Positions 11,132 through 20,118 of a DNA stretch of 64,000 nt are shown here, piece by piece. This DNA comes from RYN-124 sp033851845 (GTDB lineage Bacteria > Actinomycetota > Actinomycetes > Mycobacteriales > SCTD01), in NCBI GenBank assembly GCA_033851845.1, contig JAWWOH010000119.1:28384-92383 (forward strand), read 5' to 3'. Within the stretch, counting starts at the first letter, position 1; the number at the start of each line of letters is the position of its first letter. The notes below the pieces were generated by a model. The model made no database searches. It saw nothing but the letters and a program-made list of their open reading frames with translations, and was not told the origin of the DNA. Position numbers and translations under genes: made by a program.

Positions 11132-11171
11132 GTCGCGGACGCTATCCCTGCCGTCCTTAGACTCGCCGATC

Positions 11172-12578
11172 ATGGCTGCCTGGGACCGTCGTACGCCGAA
11201 GCAGCAGGCCAAGCTCCGCGACGCCGCCGTACGCAGCCAGGTGGTCGACGCCGTCGCACCTTTTTCGCCCTGGTGGAAGGCCCGGCTGAAGACCTTGGGC
11301 CGCAAGGCCGGCTCGGTGGGCTCGCTCGCGGGACTGGCGTCGCTGCCGGCGGTCGGCGAACGCGACGTGTGTCCCGACGGTGACCCCCGCGGCATGGCGG
11401 CGCTTGTCCTGCAGGGCTCCGAGTCGGGCTTTGCGCTGCACGCGGAAGGCCCGGTGCTGCGGCGCGCGCTCGTGAGCCGGCTGGCCCGCCCGTCGGCGTA
11501 CCGCTCGATCGTCGAGGCCGACACGCGCCCGACGTCATTCGCGTGGGCCGGCCTCGGCATGCGCTACCCCGTCGCGAGCACGCGTTCCGACCTCGACCTC
11601 GTCGCGCGCGCGGGTGCCCGGCTGTGGCAGCTGCTGGGCCTGACCCGGGAAGACGTCGTGGTGAGCGCCCTGCCGACTGTCCCGACCGCGGCCGGCCACG
11701 GGCTCGAGCTGGCCGCGCTGGGTGCCGGCTCGCCTCTGCTGGCGCCGGGCGACGAGATCGACGCCGTCGCCGATGCACTCCGGCTCGTGCCAGCCACGAC
11801 GCTCGCCGTCAGCACCGCCACCGCGGCGCAGCTGCTGGACGACCTCGATGAGGCCGGTGCACCACTGGAGTCGGTGCGCACCGTGCTGCTCGTAGGAGGG
11901 GCGTACGACGACGAGAGAGCTGCAGTCGGCGACGCGCTCGCCCGCGTCGGGATCTCCGACTGCGCCGTGCTCGCGGTGCACGTGCCGGACGGTCACCGGC
12001 TGCTGTGGGGGGAGTGCCGCGAGTCGGCGGGGCGCACCGGCCTGCACACCTACCCCGACCTCGAGGTCGTGCAGCTCGTCGATCCAGAGACCGGCGAGGA
12101 GTCGTCGCAGTCGGGCGGCGAGATCGTCGTGACCCAGCTGGGCTTTCGCGGAAGTGCGCTGCTGCGCTGGCGGACCGGCGACCTCGCCGAGGACGTCACC
12201 GACGCTGCGTGCCCGTCCTGCGGCCGCACCGTTCCGCGCGTCACCATGCTCCGCCCCGGGGTGCTGGTGCCGGCCCTGGACCTGCGTGGTGGCGTGCGGC
12301 CGGTCGACGTGCGTGGCGTGTCCGCGGCGCTCGTCGGCCGCGCGGACGTCCTCGATTGGCGGGTCGTCCTCGGCCGGAGCCCGCGCGACGGCGCCGACGA
12401 GCTGCTCGTGCACGTCGTCCCGGCCCAGGACCAGGACCCCGCCGAGATCGCCGTCGCGGTGGCTCGCGATGTCCGCGCTGCGGCCGGTCTGCTGCCGACC
12501 CAGGTCGTCGTCGTCGACGAGGACGCGCTGCCGACTGAGGGCTGGGCACTGACCCGCCGCGTGCTGAGCAGGCAGTAG
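11172..12578 (+). CDS. PaaK-like adenylate-forming enzyme
   Basis: 468-aa protein resembling phenylacetate-CoA ligases: an adenylation-domain core, the segment LHTYPDLEVVQLVDPETGE, and LRWRTGDLAEDVTDAACPSCGRTVPRV, where the RTGD motif and the CxxC knuckle are typical of PaaK-type enzymes. It should activate a carboxylic acid with ATP; the acid and acceptor are unknown, and no phenylacetate catabolism genes are nearby. A TAGACT hexamer 8 bp before the ATG suggests a leaderless transcript. Its place between etfA and iscS matches a comparable gene in mycobacteria. Annotation beyond the superfamily would be guesswork. Confidence 0.75.
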   Translation: MAAWDRRTPKQQAKLRDAAVRSQVVDAVAPFSPWWKARLKTLGRKAGSVGSLAGLASLPAVGERDVCPDGDPRGMAALVLQGSESGFALHAEGPVLRRALVSRLARPSAYRSIVEADTRPTSFAWAGLGMRYPVASTRSDLDLVARAGARLWQLLGLTREDVVVSALPTVPTAAGHGLELAALGAGSPLLAPGDEIDAVADALRLVPATTLAVSTATAAQLLDDLDEAGAPLESVRTVLLVGGAYDDERAAVGDALARVGISDCAVLAVHVPDGHRLLWGECRESAGRTGLHTYPDLEVVQLVDPETGEESSQSGGEIVVTQLGFRGSALLRWRTGDLAEDVTDAACPSCGRTVPRVTMLRPGVLVPALDLRGGVRPVDVRGVSAALVGRADVLDWRVVLGRSPRDGADELLVHVVPAQDQDPAEIAVAVARDVRAAAGLLPTQVVVVDEDALPTEGWALTRRVLSRQ

Positions 12579-12607
12579 CCCGGCCCCGGGCGTCTACGCT
12601 CGCTGGT

Positions 12608-13768
12608 GTGGCCTACCTCGACCATGCGGCGTCGACGCCGATGCTGCCGGAGGCCGTCGCGGCCGTGACGGCGGCGATGGCTTCGACGGGCAACCCGTCC
12701 TCGCTGCATACGGCCGGCCGCCGGGCCCGACGCGTCGTCGAGGAGTCGCGCGAGTCCCTCGCCCGGTCGCTCGGTGCTCGTCCGTCCGAGGTCGTGTTCA
12801 CCGGAGGCGGGACCGAGAGCGACAACCTCGCGGTCAAGGGGATCTTCTTCGCGCGCCGGTCGCTCGACCCCCGGCGCACGCGGATCCTGGCGAGCGCCGT
12901 CGAGCACCACGCCGTCCTCGACGCGGTCGACTGGCTCGTCGTGCATGAGGGCGCACAGGTCACCTGGCTCGACGTCGACGAGGTCGGTCGCGTCCACCCC
13001 GATGTGCTCGAGGCAGCCCTGCGCCGCTCCGACGACGTAGCCCTGGTCTCGGTCATGTGGGTCAACAACGAGGTTGGAACGGTGCAGCCGATCCGGGCTC
13101 TCGCCGACGTCGCGCACGAGCACGGCGTGCCGTTTCACACCGACGCCGTACAGGCGGTCGGGCAGTTGCCACTGGACTTCGCGGCGTCCGGTGTCGACGC
13201 CATGACCGTCACGGGCCACAAGTTCGGAGGCCCGCTCGGCGTCGGTGCACTCCTCCTCGGTCGCGACGTCGCCTGCACGCCGCTGCTGCACGGCGGCGGT
13301 CAGGAGCGCGACGTCCGATCGGGCACCGTCGATGTGCCGGGTGTGGCCGGTCTCGCGGCCGCCGCTGCGGTCGCCACGGACCGGCAGTCGGAGTCGGCGG
13401 TTCGGCTGGCGGCGCTGCGTGACGACCTGGTGACGCGCGTGCAGGCCGCCGTACCCGATGCGGTTCTCAACGGCGACGTCGGCGCGGGTCGGCTGCCGGG
13501 CAACGCGCACTTCTCGTTCCCGGGCTGCGAGGGCGACTCGCTCCTGCTTCTGCTCGATGCACGCGGCGTCGAGGTATCGACCGGGTCCGCGTGCTCGGCC
13601 GGGGTCGCGCGGCCCTCGCACGTGCTGCTCGCCATGGGCGCCGACGAGGAGCGCGCGCGTGCCTCGCTGCGGTTCTCGCTCGGCCACACCTCGACCGCGT
13701 CCGACGTCGACGCGCTGGTGGAGGCACTGCCCGCGGTCATCGACCGGGCTCGGCTCGTACGCCGATGA
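12608..13768 (+). CDS. iscS: Cysteine desulfurase
   Basis: 386-aa class V aminotransferase-fold enzyme that takes sulfur from L-cysteine as an enzyme persulfide. The PLP lysine is Lys205 in VTGHKFGGP and the persulfide cysteine is Cys329 in STGSACSAG; the HAAST N-terminal and NNEVGT segments are also typical. Start is GTG with TACGCT seven bases upstream, consistent with a leaderless mRNA. It directly precedes mnmA, the actinobacterial arrangement in which this desulfurase supplies sulfur for tRNA 2-thiouridine; a wider Fe-S role cannot be excluded. Named iscS by convention for this locus. Confidence 0.93.
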   Translation: MAYLDHAASTPMLPEAVAAVTAAMASTGNPSSLHTAGRRARRVVEESRESLARSLGARPSEVVFTGGGTESDNLAVKGIFFARRSLDPRRTRILASAVEHHAVLDAVDWLVVHEGAQVTWLDVDEVGRVHPDVLEAALRRSDDVALVSVMWVNNEVGTVQPIRALADVAHEHGVPFHTDAVQAVGQLPLDFAASGVDAMTVTGHKFGGPLGVGALLLGRDVACTPLLHGGGQERDVRSGTVDVPGVAGLAAAAAVATDRQSESAVRLAALRDDLVTRVQAAVPDAVLNGDVGAGRLPGNAHFSFPGCEGDSLLLLLDARGVEVSTGSACSAGVARPSHVLLAMGADEERARASLRFSLGHTSTASDVDALVEALPAVIDRARLVRR

Positions 13769-13778
13769 TCGGCCGGCG

Positions 13779-14840
13779 ATGAAGGTTCTCGCCGCGATGT
13801 CCGGCGGCGTCGACTCCGCGGTTGCGGCCGCGCTCGCCGTCGACGCGGGACACGATGTCACCGGCGTGCACCTCGCGTTGTCCCAGTCACCGGCGACCTT
13901 GCGCACCGGATCGCGCGGCTGCTGCTCCAAGGAGGACGCGCACGATGCACGCCGTGCAGCGGACGTCCTCGACATCCCCTTCTACGTCTGGGACCTCGCC
14001 GACCAGTTCCGTTCCGATGTGGTGGACGACTTCGTCGCGGAGTACGCCGCGGGTCGCACACCCAATCCCTGCCTGCGGTGCAACGAGAGGATCAAGTTCG
14101 CCGCGGTGCTCGACCGCGCCCGGCGGCTGGGCTTCGACGCCGTCGCCACGGGCCACCACGCCAGGCTCACGAACGGCATGCTCCGTCGGTCGGTCGACAG
14201 CGCCAAGGACCAGTCCTACGTCCTCGCGGTGCTGACCTCCGACCAGCTCGCCGGCGCGCTCTTCCCGCTCGGCAGCATGACCAAGGAGCAGGTGCGGGCC
14301 GAAGCCGCCCGCCGCAGCCTCGCCGTCGCCGACAAGCCCGACTCGCACGACATCTGCTTCATCGCCGACGGTGACACCAGGCGCTTCCTGCGCGAGCGGC
14401 TCGGCGAGCAGCCGGGTCCCGTCGTCGACGCCCTCACCGGTGCCGTCGTGGGCCGTCATGCCGGCGCCTACGCCTACACGGTGGGCCAGCGACGCGGCCT
14501 CGCGCTTGACGTGCCGGCGCCCGACGGCCGGCCCCGGTACGTGCTGTCACTGTCACCAGCCGACCGGACGGTTCGCGTCGGTCCGGTCGAGGCCCTGGAT
14601 GTCACCAAGGTGCTCGCCGAGTCGCCGCTGTGGACCGGGGGTGCGCGGTCGCTCCCGATGCAGTGCGACGTGCAGCTGCGCGCCCACGGCATGGTGCACG
14701 GCTGCGAGGTGCGCGAGACCACCGCCGGTTGGGACCTGCGGCTGTCGACACCCGCCCGCGGCGTCGCCGCCGGTCAGGCCGCGGTCCTCTACGACGGCGA
14801 CACCGTGCTGGGCAGCGCGACCATCGCCTCGACCGCCTGA
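13779..14840 (+). CDS. mnmA: tRNA-specific 2-thiouridylase MnmA
   Basis: 353-aa enzyme that thiolates U34 of tRNAs for Lys, Glu and Gln. The ATP-binding P-loop SGGVDS is at residues 8-13. The nucleophilic cysteine is Cys98 in NPCLRCN and the second catalytic cysteine is Cys193 in DSHDICFI. The TVGQRRGL motif of the C-terminal part is present. The ATG at 13779 starts 10 bp after the cysteine desulfurase stop, so the sulfur donor and user are co-transcribed. The open frame extends far upstream, but only this start gives the family N-terminus MKVLAAMSGG. Confidence 0.96.
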   Translation: MKVLAAMSGGVDSAVAAALAVDAGHDVTGVHLALSQSPATLRTGSRGCCSKEDAHDARRAADVLDIPFYVWDLADQFRSDVVDDFVAEYAAGRTPNPCLRCNERIKFAAVLDRARRLGFDAVATGHHARLTNGMLRRSVDSAKDQSYVLAVLTSDQLAGALFPLGSMTKEQVRAEAARRSLAVADKPDSHDICFIADGDTRRFLRERLGEQPGPVVDALTGAVVGRHAGAYAYTVGQRRGLALDVPAPDGRPRYVLSLSPADRTVRVGPVEALDVTKVLAESPLWTGGARSLPMQCDVQLRAHGMVHGCEVRETTAGWDLRLSTPARGVAAGQAAVLYDGDTVLGSATIASTA

Positions 14841-14889
14841 CTCGCGCAACCTCGGGTTCGCGCCGTGCTGCGTTGGATAGGTTGACCAC

Positions 14890-15300
14890 ATGGCTTCCGG
14901 CGACGACGTCCAGCTGCCCGACCTGCAGGTCATCCAGCGGTACAGCCTTGCCGTCCGCGGCGCGACGGCTCCGGTTGCCGAGGTTGTCGAGGCCCTGCGG
15001 TCCGACCTCGACTGGCTGACGGGCAGTCGTCGCCGGACCAGCGAGCCGACGGTCGCGAGCGCACCGGCCGCCAGGCCATCGGTGCAGTCGGAGCCGGCCG
15101 CGGCGGCGACGCGCGCAGCGCCCAAGCGCGCAGCGGCGAAGGCACCGGCGACGAAAACAGCGGCGAGCAAGCCGTCGGCGAAGGCAGCCCATGGTGGGCA
15201 GAAGGCGCCGGGGAAGAAGCCGGCGACCAACAAGTCCGCCCAGGTCAAGAAGAGCGCCAAGAAGGCGGCCGCGAAGCGGGCAGGAGCTCGCCGGGCGTGA
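14890..15300 (+). CDS. Small protein with Lys/Ala-rich tail
   Basis: 136-aa protein of unknown function. Residues 1-45 (DLQVIQRYSLAVRGATAPVA ...) look globular and helical; from about residue 60 to the end it is a basic, low-complexity tail of Ala, Lys and Pro with PAKKA-like units resembling histone H1 or actinobacterial HU tails. DNA or RNA binding is therefore plausible but not shown. TAGGTT six bases before the ATG suggests a leaderless mRNA. The TGA overlaps the next gene's GTG start. The hup gene in this same window has a comparable tail. Confidence 0.7.
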   Translation: MASGDDVQLPDLQVIQRYSLAVRGATAPVAEVVEALRSDLDWLTGSRRRTSEPTVASAPAARPSVQSEPAAAATRAAPKRAAAKAPATKTAASKPSAKAAHGGQKAPGKKPATNKSAQVKKSAKKAAAKRAGARRA

Positions 15301-16289
15301 GCCGTCCGTGGCCGGCGGCCTCGGCCACCGGCGTCGGGAGCATGCCCGGCACCGACCCGGTGGAGGCCATCCGCGTCGTCCTCGGTGAGCTCCCCGACCT
15401 GCCGTTCCTGCCGGAGCTCCCCGCCCGTGGCCCACACGCCGATCTCACCGCGCGCGCCGCGGCCCTGCTCGTGGACCTGTACGCCGACCTGCAGCCGAGC
15501 GGGTGGCGGATCGCGCCCCGGCCGGGTCGCGACATCCGCCGGGCCCGCGACCTGCTGGCGCGCGACCTGGACGCGCTCGAACAGGCAGGAGAGAGGCCCG
15601 GGCTGCTGAAGATTCAAGTCGCGGGTCCGTGGACGCTCGCCGCAACGCTGGAGCTCACCAGGGGAGACCGCGTACTGGCCGACCCGACCGCCGTCGACGA
15701 CCTCGCCCAGAGCCTGGCCGAAGGCCTCGCTGCGCACATCGCCGACGTCTCACGTCGACTGCCCGGTACGACGATCATCGTGCAGCTCGACGAGCCGGCA
15801 CTGCCCGCCGTCCTCGCCGCGCAGATCCCCACGGCGAGCGGCTACGGCCGGCTTCGCCCGCCCGACGAGCAGACCGCGAAGGACCGGTTGCGTACCGTCC
15901 TCGACGTCGCCGACGACAGCGTCGTGCACTGCTGTGCGGCCGCGCCCCCCGTCGGCCTGCTCCGGGCGGCCGGGGCGGGCGTCATCTCGCTCGACGCGGC
16001 CGTGCTGACGCCGCGCGACGACGACGCCATCGGGCAGGCGCTGGAGGAAGGCGCCGGGCTGCTGATCGGACTGGTGCCTGGTGTGGATGCCGATCTGTCC
16101 GACCTCGTCAGCAGAATGGAGCCGGTGAGGGAGATGTGGCGACGGCTCGGGCTGCCGGCCGAGATGCTGCCCGTTGCCGTTGTCGTGACACCAGGCTGCG
16201 GTCTGGCAGGTGCGTCGCCGGCCTACGCCCGGCGGGCTCTCGCGAGCTGTGTCGAGATCGCGCGTCGGCTGGGCGAGGAGCCCCTGTGA
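15297..16289 (+). CDS. MetE-like (cobalamin-independent methionine synthase fold) protein
   Basis: 330-aa protein resembling the C-terminal catalytic half of MetE-type methionine synthases; a protein of this size sits at the same place, upstream of ligA, in mycobacteria. Visible segments are the ATGVGSMPGTDP N-terminus, QVAGPWTLAATLEL, VQLDEPALPAVLA, VVHCCAAAP and VTPGCGLAG (probable metal-site cysteine). The long N-terminal half of full MetE is absent, so it may be a core-type methyltransferase or have another methyl acceptor. The GTG start overlaps the preceding stop (GTGA), and ligA follows after 15 bp. Confidence 0.78.
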   Translation: MSRPWPAASATGVGSMPGTDPVEAIRVVLGELPDLPFLPELPARGPHADLTARAAALLVDLYADLQPSGWRIAPRPGRDIRRARDLLARDLDALEQAGERPGLLKIQVAGPWTLAATLELTRGDRVLADPTAVDDLAQSLAEGLAAHIADVSRRLPGTTIIVQLDEPALPAVLAAQIPTASGYGRLRPPDEQTAKDRLRTVLDVADDSVVHCCAAAPPVGLLRAAGAGVISLDAAVLTPRDDDAIGQALEEGAGLLIGLVPGVDADLSDLVSRMEPVREMWRRLGLPAEMLPVAVVVTPGCGLAGASPAYARRALASCVEIARRLGEEPL

Positions 16290-16304
16290 GCGATCGAGAA
16301 CGTC

Positions 16305-18389
16305 GTGGTGAGTGAGCTCGTCGACGGCGTGCCCGCGGCGGACAGGGAGCGGCACGCCGAGCTGTCCCGGACACTCGACGACCTGGCGTTCCGCTACTAC
16401 GTCCTGGCCCAGCCCACGGTGTCCGATGCGGAGTACGACGGGCTGATGCGCGAGCTGACCGGGCTCGAGGAGAGGTGGCCCACGCTTCGTACGCCGGACT
16501 CGCCGAGCCAGCGGGTGATGGAGACCTTCTCCACCGACTTCACGCCGGTGGAGCACCTCGAGCGGCTGATGAGCCTGGACAACGTCTTCACGGAGGACGA
16601 GCTTCGGGCCTGGGCGACCCGCACCGAGCGCGAGGGGCGGCCGCGCTACCTCTGCGAGCTGAAGATCGACGGGCTCGCGGTTGCGCTCGTCTACCGCAAC
16701 GGGGTGCTCGAGCGCGCCGCGACCCGCGGCGACGGGCGGATGGGCGAGGACATCACTCCCAACGTCCGCACGGTGCGCAACGTCCCGAAACGGCTCGCGG
16801 GCAGCGGATGGCCGGCCGTGCTCGAGGTCCGCGGCGAGGTGTTCATCGCCACCGCCGACTTCGAGGAGCTGAACAAGCGGCTGATGGACGAGGGCAAGCC
16901 GCCGCTGGTCAACCCGCGCAACGGGGCCGCGGGCAGCCTGCGTCAGAAGGACCCACGGGTCACCGCCTCGCGGCCGCTGACGCTGACCCTGCACGGGATC
17001 GGTCATCGCGACGGCTGGGAGCCCGACTCGCAGTCCGAGGCCTACGCGCAGCTGGCCGAGTGGGGCCTGCCCGTCGCGTCTCGGTACGAGGTGTTCGACG
17101 ACATCGACGGCGCGCTCGGCTACATCGCGGGGTACGGCGAGCACCGCCACGCCGTCGAGCACGAGATCGACGGCGTCGTCGTCAAGGTCGACCAGCTGCC
17201 GCTCCAGCGTCGGCTCGGGGCGACCTCGAAGGCGCCGCGCTGGGCGATCGCGCACAAGTACCCGCCCGAGGAGGTCACGACCCGGCTGCTCGGCATCGAG
17301 GTCAACACCGGCCGCACCGGTCGTGCGACACCCTTTGCCGTTCTCGAACCGGTCCATGTCGGCGGCGTGATGGTCGGGATGGCGACCCTGCACAACGCGC
17401 AAGAGGTCGCCCGCAAGGACGTGCGCATCGGGGACATGGTCTTCGTACGACGGGCCGGTGACGTGATCCCGGAGGTGCTCGGGCCGGTCGTCGACGACGA
17501 GCACGCAGCGAGGCCGCGCTGGGTGATGCCCACGACGTGCCGGTCGTGCGGCACACCGCTTGCGCCGGCGAAGGAAGGCGACGTCGACCTGCGGTGCCCC
17601 AACGCCCGGTCCTGCCCGTCGCAGCTGCGGGAGCGCATCTTCGCGATGGCCGGCCGCGGCGCTTTCGACATCGAGGGGTTGGGGTTCAAGGCGGCCGATG
17701 CGCTGCTGCACGACGGAGTCGTCCATGACGAGGGCGATGTCTTCGGCCTCGACGAGGAGCAGCTTCTGCGCAGCGACTTCTTCCGCAACAAGGACGGATC
17801 GCTGAGCGCCAACGGCCAGCTGCTGCTGGCCAACCTCGAGAAGGCGAAGGACCAGCCGCTGTGGCGGGTGATCGTCGCCCTCAGCATCCGGCACGTCGGT
17901 CCGACTGCTGCCCGCGAGCTCGCCCGCGGCTTGCGCAGCATGGACCGCATCCGCGAGGCCGGCGAGGAGGAGCTCGCCGCGGTGGACGGAGTCGGCCCGA
18001 CGATCGCCCAGGTCGTGCGGGAGTGGTTCGACGTCGACTGGCACCGCGAGATCGTCCGCAAGTGGGACGAGGCAGGCGTGCGGATGGCCGACGAGGGCGC
18101 CGACGAAGGCCCGCGTCCGCTGGAGGGCATCATCGTGGTCATCACCGGAACGCTCGAGTCCTACAGCCGTGACGGCGCGACCGAGGCAGTGCAGGCTCTC
18201 GGCGGGAAGGTCACCGGCAGCGTCTCGAAGAAGACCGACTTCGTGGTCGTCGGCGCCGACCCCGGAGCGAGCAAGTACGAGAAGGCCGTCAAGCTCGGCG
18301 TACCAACTCTCGACGACGCCGGACTGTCCGTCCTGCTCGCGCAGGGCCCCGACGCCGCCCGAGCCGTCGCGATGCCCATCGAGCTGTAG
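16305..18389 (+). CDS. ligA: NAD-dependent DNA ligase
   Basis: 694-aa bacterial DNA ligase that seals nicks using NAD+. The adenylated lysine is Lys120 in CELKIDGLAVAL. The OB-fold region, a four-cysteine zinc finger (CRSCGTPL ... RCPNARSCPSQL), helix-hairpin-helix repeats and a C-terminal BRCT domain (LEGIIVVITGTLESY ... VVVGADPGASK) follow in the normal order. Full length for the family. Two adjacent GTG codons (16305, 16308) could start translation; the first is used here. It is the last gene of this strand block, converging on the ACT-domain gene with only 3 bp between stops. Confidence 0.97.
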   Translation: MVSELVDGVPAADRERHAELSRTLDDLAFRYYVLAQPTVSDAEYDGLMRELTGLEERWPTLRTPDSPSQRVMETFSTDFTPVEHLERLMSLDNVFTEDELRAWATRTEREGRPRYLCELKIDGLAVALVYRNGVLERAATRGDGRMGEDITPNVRTVRNVPKRLAGSGWPAVLEVRGEVFIATADFEELNKRLMDEGKPPLVNPRNGAAGSLRQKDPRVTASRPLTLTLHGIGHRDGWEPDSQSEAYAQLAEWGLPVASRYEVFDDIDGALGYIAGYGEHRHAVEHEIDGVVVKVDQLPLQRRLGATSKAPRWAIAHKYPPEEVTTRLLGIEVNTGRTGRATPFAVLEPVHVGGVMVGMATLHNAQEVARKDVRIGDMVFVRRAGDVIPEVLGPVVDDEHAARPRWVMPTTCRSCGTPLAPAKEGDVDLRCPNARSCPSQLRERIFAMAGRGAFDIEGLGFKAADALLHDGVVHDEGDVFGLDEEQLLRSDFFRNKDGSLSANGQLLLANLEKAKDQPLWRVIVALSIRHVGPTAARELARGLRSMDRIREAGEEELAAVDGVGPTIAQVVREWFDVDWHREIVRKWDEAGVRMADEGADEGPRPLEGIIVVITGTLESYSRDGATEAVQALGGKVTGSVSKKTDFVVVGADPGASKYEKAVKLGVPTLDDAGLSVLLAQGPDAARAVAMPIEL

Positions 18390-18392
18390 CTC

Positions 18393-19046
18393 TCAGACGC
18401 CGCCCGCCACGGCGACGACGGTTGCCGTGATGCCGGCCAGGTGCCGGAGGCGCAGGAGCTCCGATGCACGGAACAACGGGCCACCGGGACGGCCCAGCAG
18501 CACGACACGGCAGGGGTCACCGACCGGAGCAGCAGCCAGCTCGGTTGCGAGCAGCTTCCACTGCCGGGGGACCCACGTCTCGCTTGTGTCGACGCGGCGG
18601 GCCGACGTCAGCGGCAGCCAGCTCGGATCGACGCTGCTCACCTCCGGTGCGCCGCGGCTGGCCCACACGACTCGTCCGTCGTCGACGAGCAGCGCCCAGC
18701 CGGCCCGGAACACACCAGGTGCGCCCTCGATGAACACCTGCAACGCGTCGACCGGAGATGCGGCGAGTGCCTCCATCAGCTCGACGTCTCCGTGCAGGTC
18801 CGCGGCGCCGGTGTACGGCCGGAGCGACTCCACGACCACGCCGGGCACCGACTGAGCGGCTGTGATCAGCCGATCCACCAACGCGCCCGCCGGCAGCTCG
18901 ACGACGAGGTCGTCGACAGCCCCGTCCGGCCCCCGCTCAACGACATCGAGGCTGACGATGTCCGCCCCGGCATCACCCAGAGCCGTCGCGACCGCGCCGA
19001 GCATGCCGGGTCGGTCGGGCACGACGACGCGCAGCAGGAAGGCCAC
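18393..19046 (-). CDS. ACT-domain amino-acid-binding protein
   Basis: 217-aa protein with an N-terminal ACT domain (MAFLLRVVVPDRPGMLGAVA, then ADIVSLDVVERG and DDLVVELP), the ligand-binding module of amino-acid-regulated proteins. The rest has no recognised catalytic motif. A protein of this kind lies between ligA and gatC in mycobacteria as well. The GTG at 19046 is preferred to the ATG at 19088, because it begins exactly at the ACT fold and has a G-rich stretch just upstream. Ligand and partner unknown. Confidence 0.78.
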   Translation of the reverse strand: MAFLLRVVVPDRPGMLGAVATALGDAGADIVSLDVVERGPDGAVDDLVVELPAGALVDRLITAAQSVPGVVVESLRPYTGAADLHGDVELMEALAASPVDALQVFIEGAPGVFRAGWALLVDDGRVVWASRGAPEVSSVDPSWLPLTSARRVDTSETWVPRQWKLLATELAAAPVGDPCRVVLLGRPGGPLFRASELLRLRHLAGITATVVAVAGGV

Positions 19047-19161
19047 GCCCCCAGGCTGCCCGATCCGTGTGACGCTGGTGTTGCACACCGGTGTCGAAAC
19101 GCGGCGAACCTTCCGACCCGCGGCGGGCTCTACGGGTCATCGTCGATGAAAGGACCTCGCC

Positions 19162-19743
19162 GTGCGTCGACTCGTCGCCATCGCGCTGCCACTTGTCGCT
19201 TCAGCCGGAATGCTCCCCGCCGGTGCCACTCCAGCTGCCCGGACCGCGCGGCTGGCCGAGGTCGGCATCAGTGTCCCCGCCGGCCATGGCCTGACCATCC
19301 GGATGACCCTCAACGCGATTCGGGCCGACGCGGGCGACCGTCTGGAGGCGAGCATCTCGACATGCGGTCGCACCTGCGGCCCGGCCCGGTCCTTCGCCGG
19401 CCCACTGCCGAGCGGTGCGCTGCAGCTCGATCCGCAGCAGGCCAGCGGCCGGCTGCACACCTCACTCGGCGGACTGCCCCTACAGGTCAGCTGGGTGCCG
19501 CAGCTCGGCGCAGGCGTCGAACGGGGATACGTCGACGGGGGTGGCGGCACCACCGACATCTCGACCGGCACGTACCGCGGTGACGACGCCGTGGCCGCGG
19601 TCAGCGTCGCCGGCCGGAGCTGTCACGGTCGAGCGACAGTTGGCACGGAGGCGGACGTGAGCCTGTCGGACAGTCGCAACAACCCTGAACCCCTGTCCCG
19701 TCTGCGCATCACGGCCGTCGGCGCTCCCAGCTGCACCGGCTGA
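19162..19743 (+). CDS. Secreted protein of unknown function
   Basis: 193-aa protein with a classical signal peptide: MRRLVAIALPLVASAGMLPA followed by an ATPAA-like cleavage region at about residues 22-27. The mature part is Gly/Thr/Ser-rich and probably beta-structured, with paired cysteines (CGRTCG and two near the C-terminus) that could form disulfides outside the cell. No family recognised. AAAGGA seven bases before the GTG start is a good ribosome-binding site. It sits alone between the ACT gene and gatC. Confidence 0.72.
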   Translation: MRRLVAIALPLVASAGMLPAGATPAARTARLAEVGISVPAGHGLTIRMTLNAIRADAGDRLEASISTCGRTCGPARSFAGPLPSGALQLDPQQASGRLHTSLGGLPLQVSWVPQLGAGVERGYVDGGGGTTDISTGTYRGDDAVAAVSVAGRSCHGRATVGTEADVSLSDSRNNPEPLSRLRITAVGAPSCTG

Positions 19744-19749
19744 GAGATC

Positions 19750-19774
19750 GGGCGAGGGGCCGTTGCCTCCGCCC
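19750..19774 (+). terminator. Possible weak terminator before gatC
   Basis: GGGCGAGG pairs with CCTCCGCCC through an 8-nt loop with one bulged G, 7 bp after the secreted-protein stop. There is no T-tract; the gatC promoter (TAGACT near 19775) follows at once. Confidence 0.25.
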
Positions 19775-19815
19775 TAGACTGCGGACCCGTCCTGCTCGCT
19801 GTCCCCGGGAGCCGC

Positions 19816-20118
19816 ATGTCCGAGATCACCCGCGCAGAGGTAGCCCACCTCGCGCGGCTCGCCCGGCTGGCGCTGCAGGACGACGAGCTGGACCGGCTGG
19901 CCAGCCAGCTCGACGTCATCCTCGGAGCCGTCGCGAAGATCGGTGAGGTCAGTGACGCCGAAGGCGTCACGCCGATGACGCACGCCGTACCTCTCGAGAA
20001 CGTCATGCGGCCCGATGTCTTGGTGGCCTCCATGCCGCGCGACGACGTACTCGCAGGTGCGCCGGCGGCCGAGGACGGCCGGTTCCGTGTCCCGCGCATC
20101 CTCGACGAGGACCAATGA
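19816..20118 (+). CDS. gatC: Asp-tRNA(Asn)/Glu-tRNA(Gln) amidotransferase subunit C
   Basis: 100-aa GatC, the small helical subunit that clamps GatA and GatB together. Recognised by ITRAEVAHLARLARLAL, the central DAEGVTPMTHAVPLENVMRPD segment and the C-terminal FRVPRIL motif. The ATG has a GGGAG four bases upstream. The stop overlaps the gatA ATG (ATGA), so the subunits are translationally coupled. A TAGACT element about 40 bp upstream is a likely promoter. GatCAB converts misacylated Glu-tRNA(Gln), and possibly Asp-tRNA(Asn), to the amide form. Confidence 0.95.
   Translation: MSEITRAEVAHLARLARLALQDDELDRLASQLDVILGAVAKIGEVSDAEGVTPMTHAVPLENVMRPDVLVASMPRDDVLAGAPAAEDGRFRVPRILDEDQ

Noticed and set aside
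15750..18044. 764-codon minus-strand open frame opposite ligA and the MetE-like gene
   Set aside because: Mirror of the true genes; composition rich in Arg, His, Val and Asp with no motif, no ribosome-binding site.
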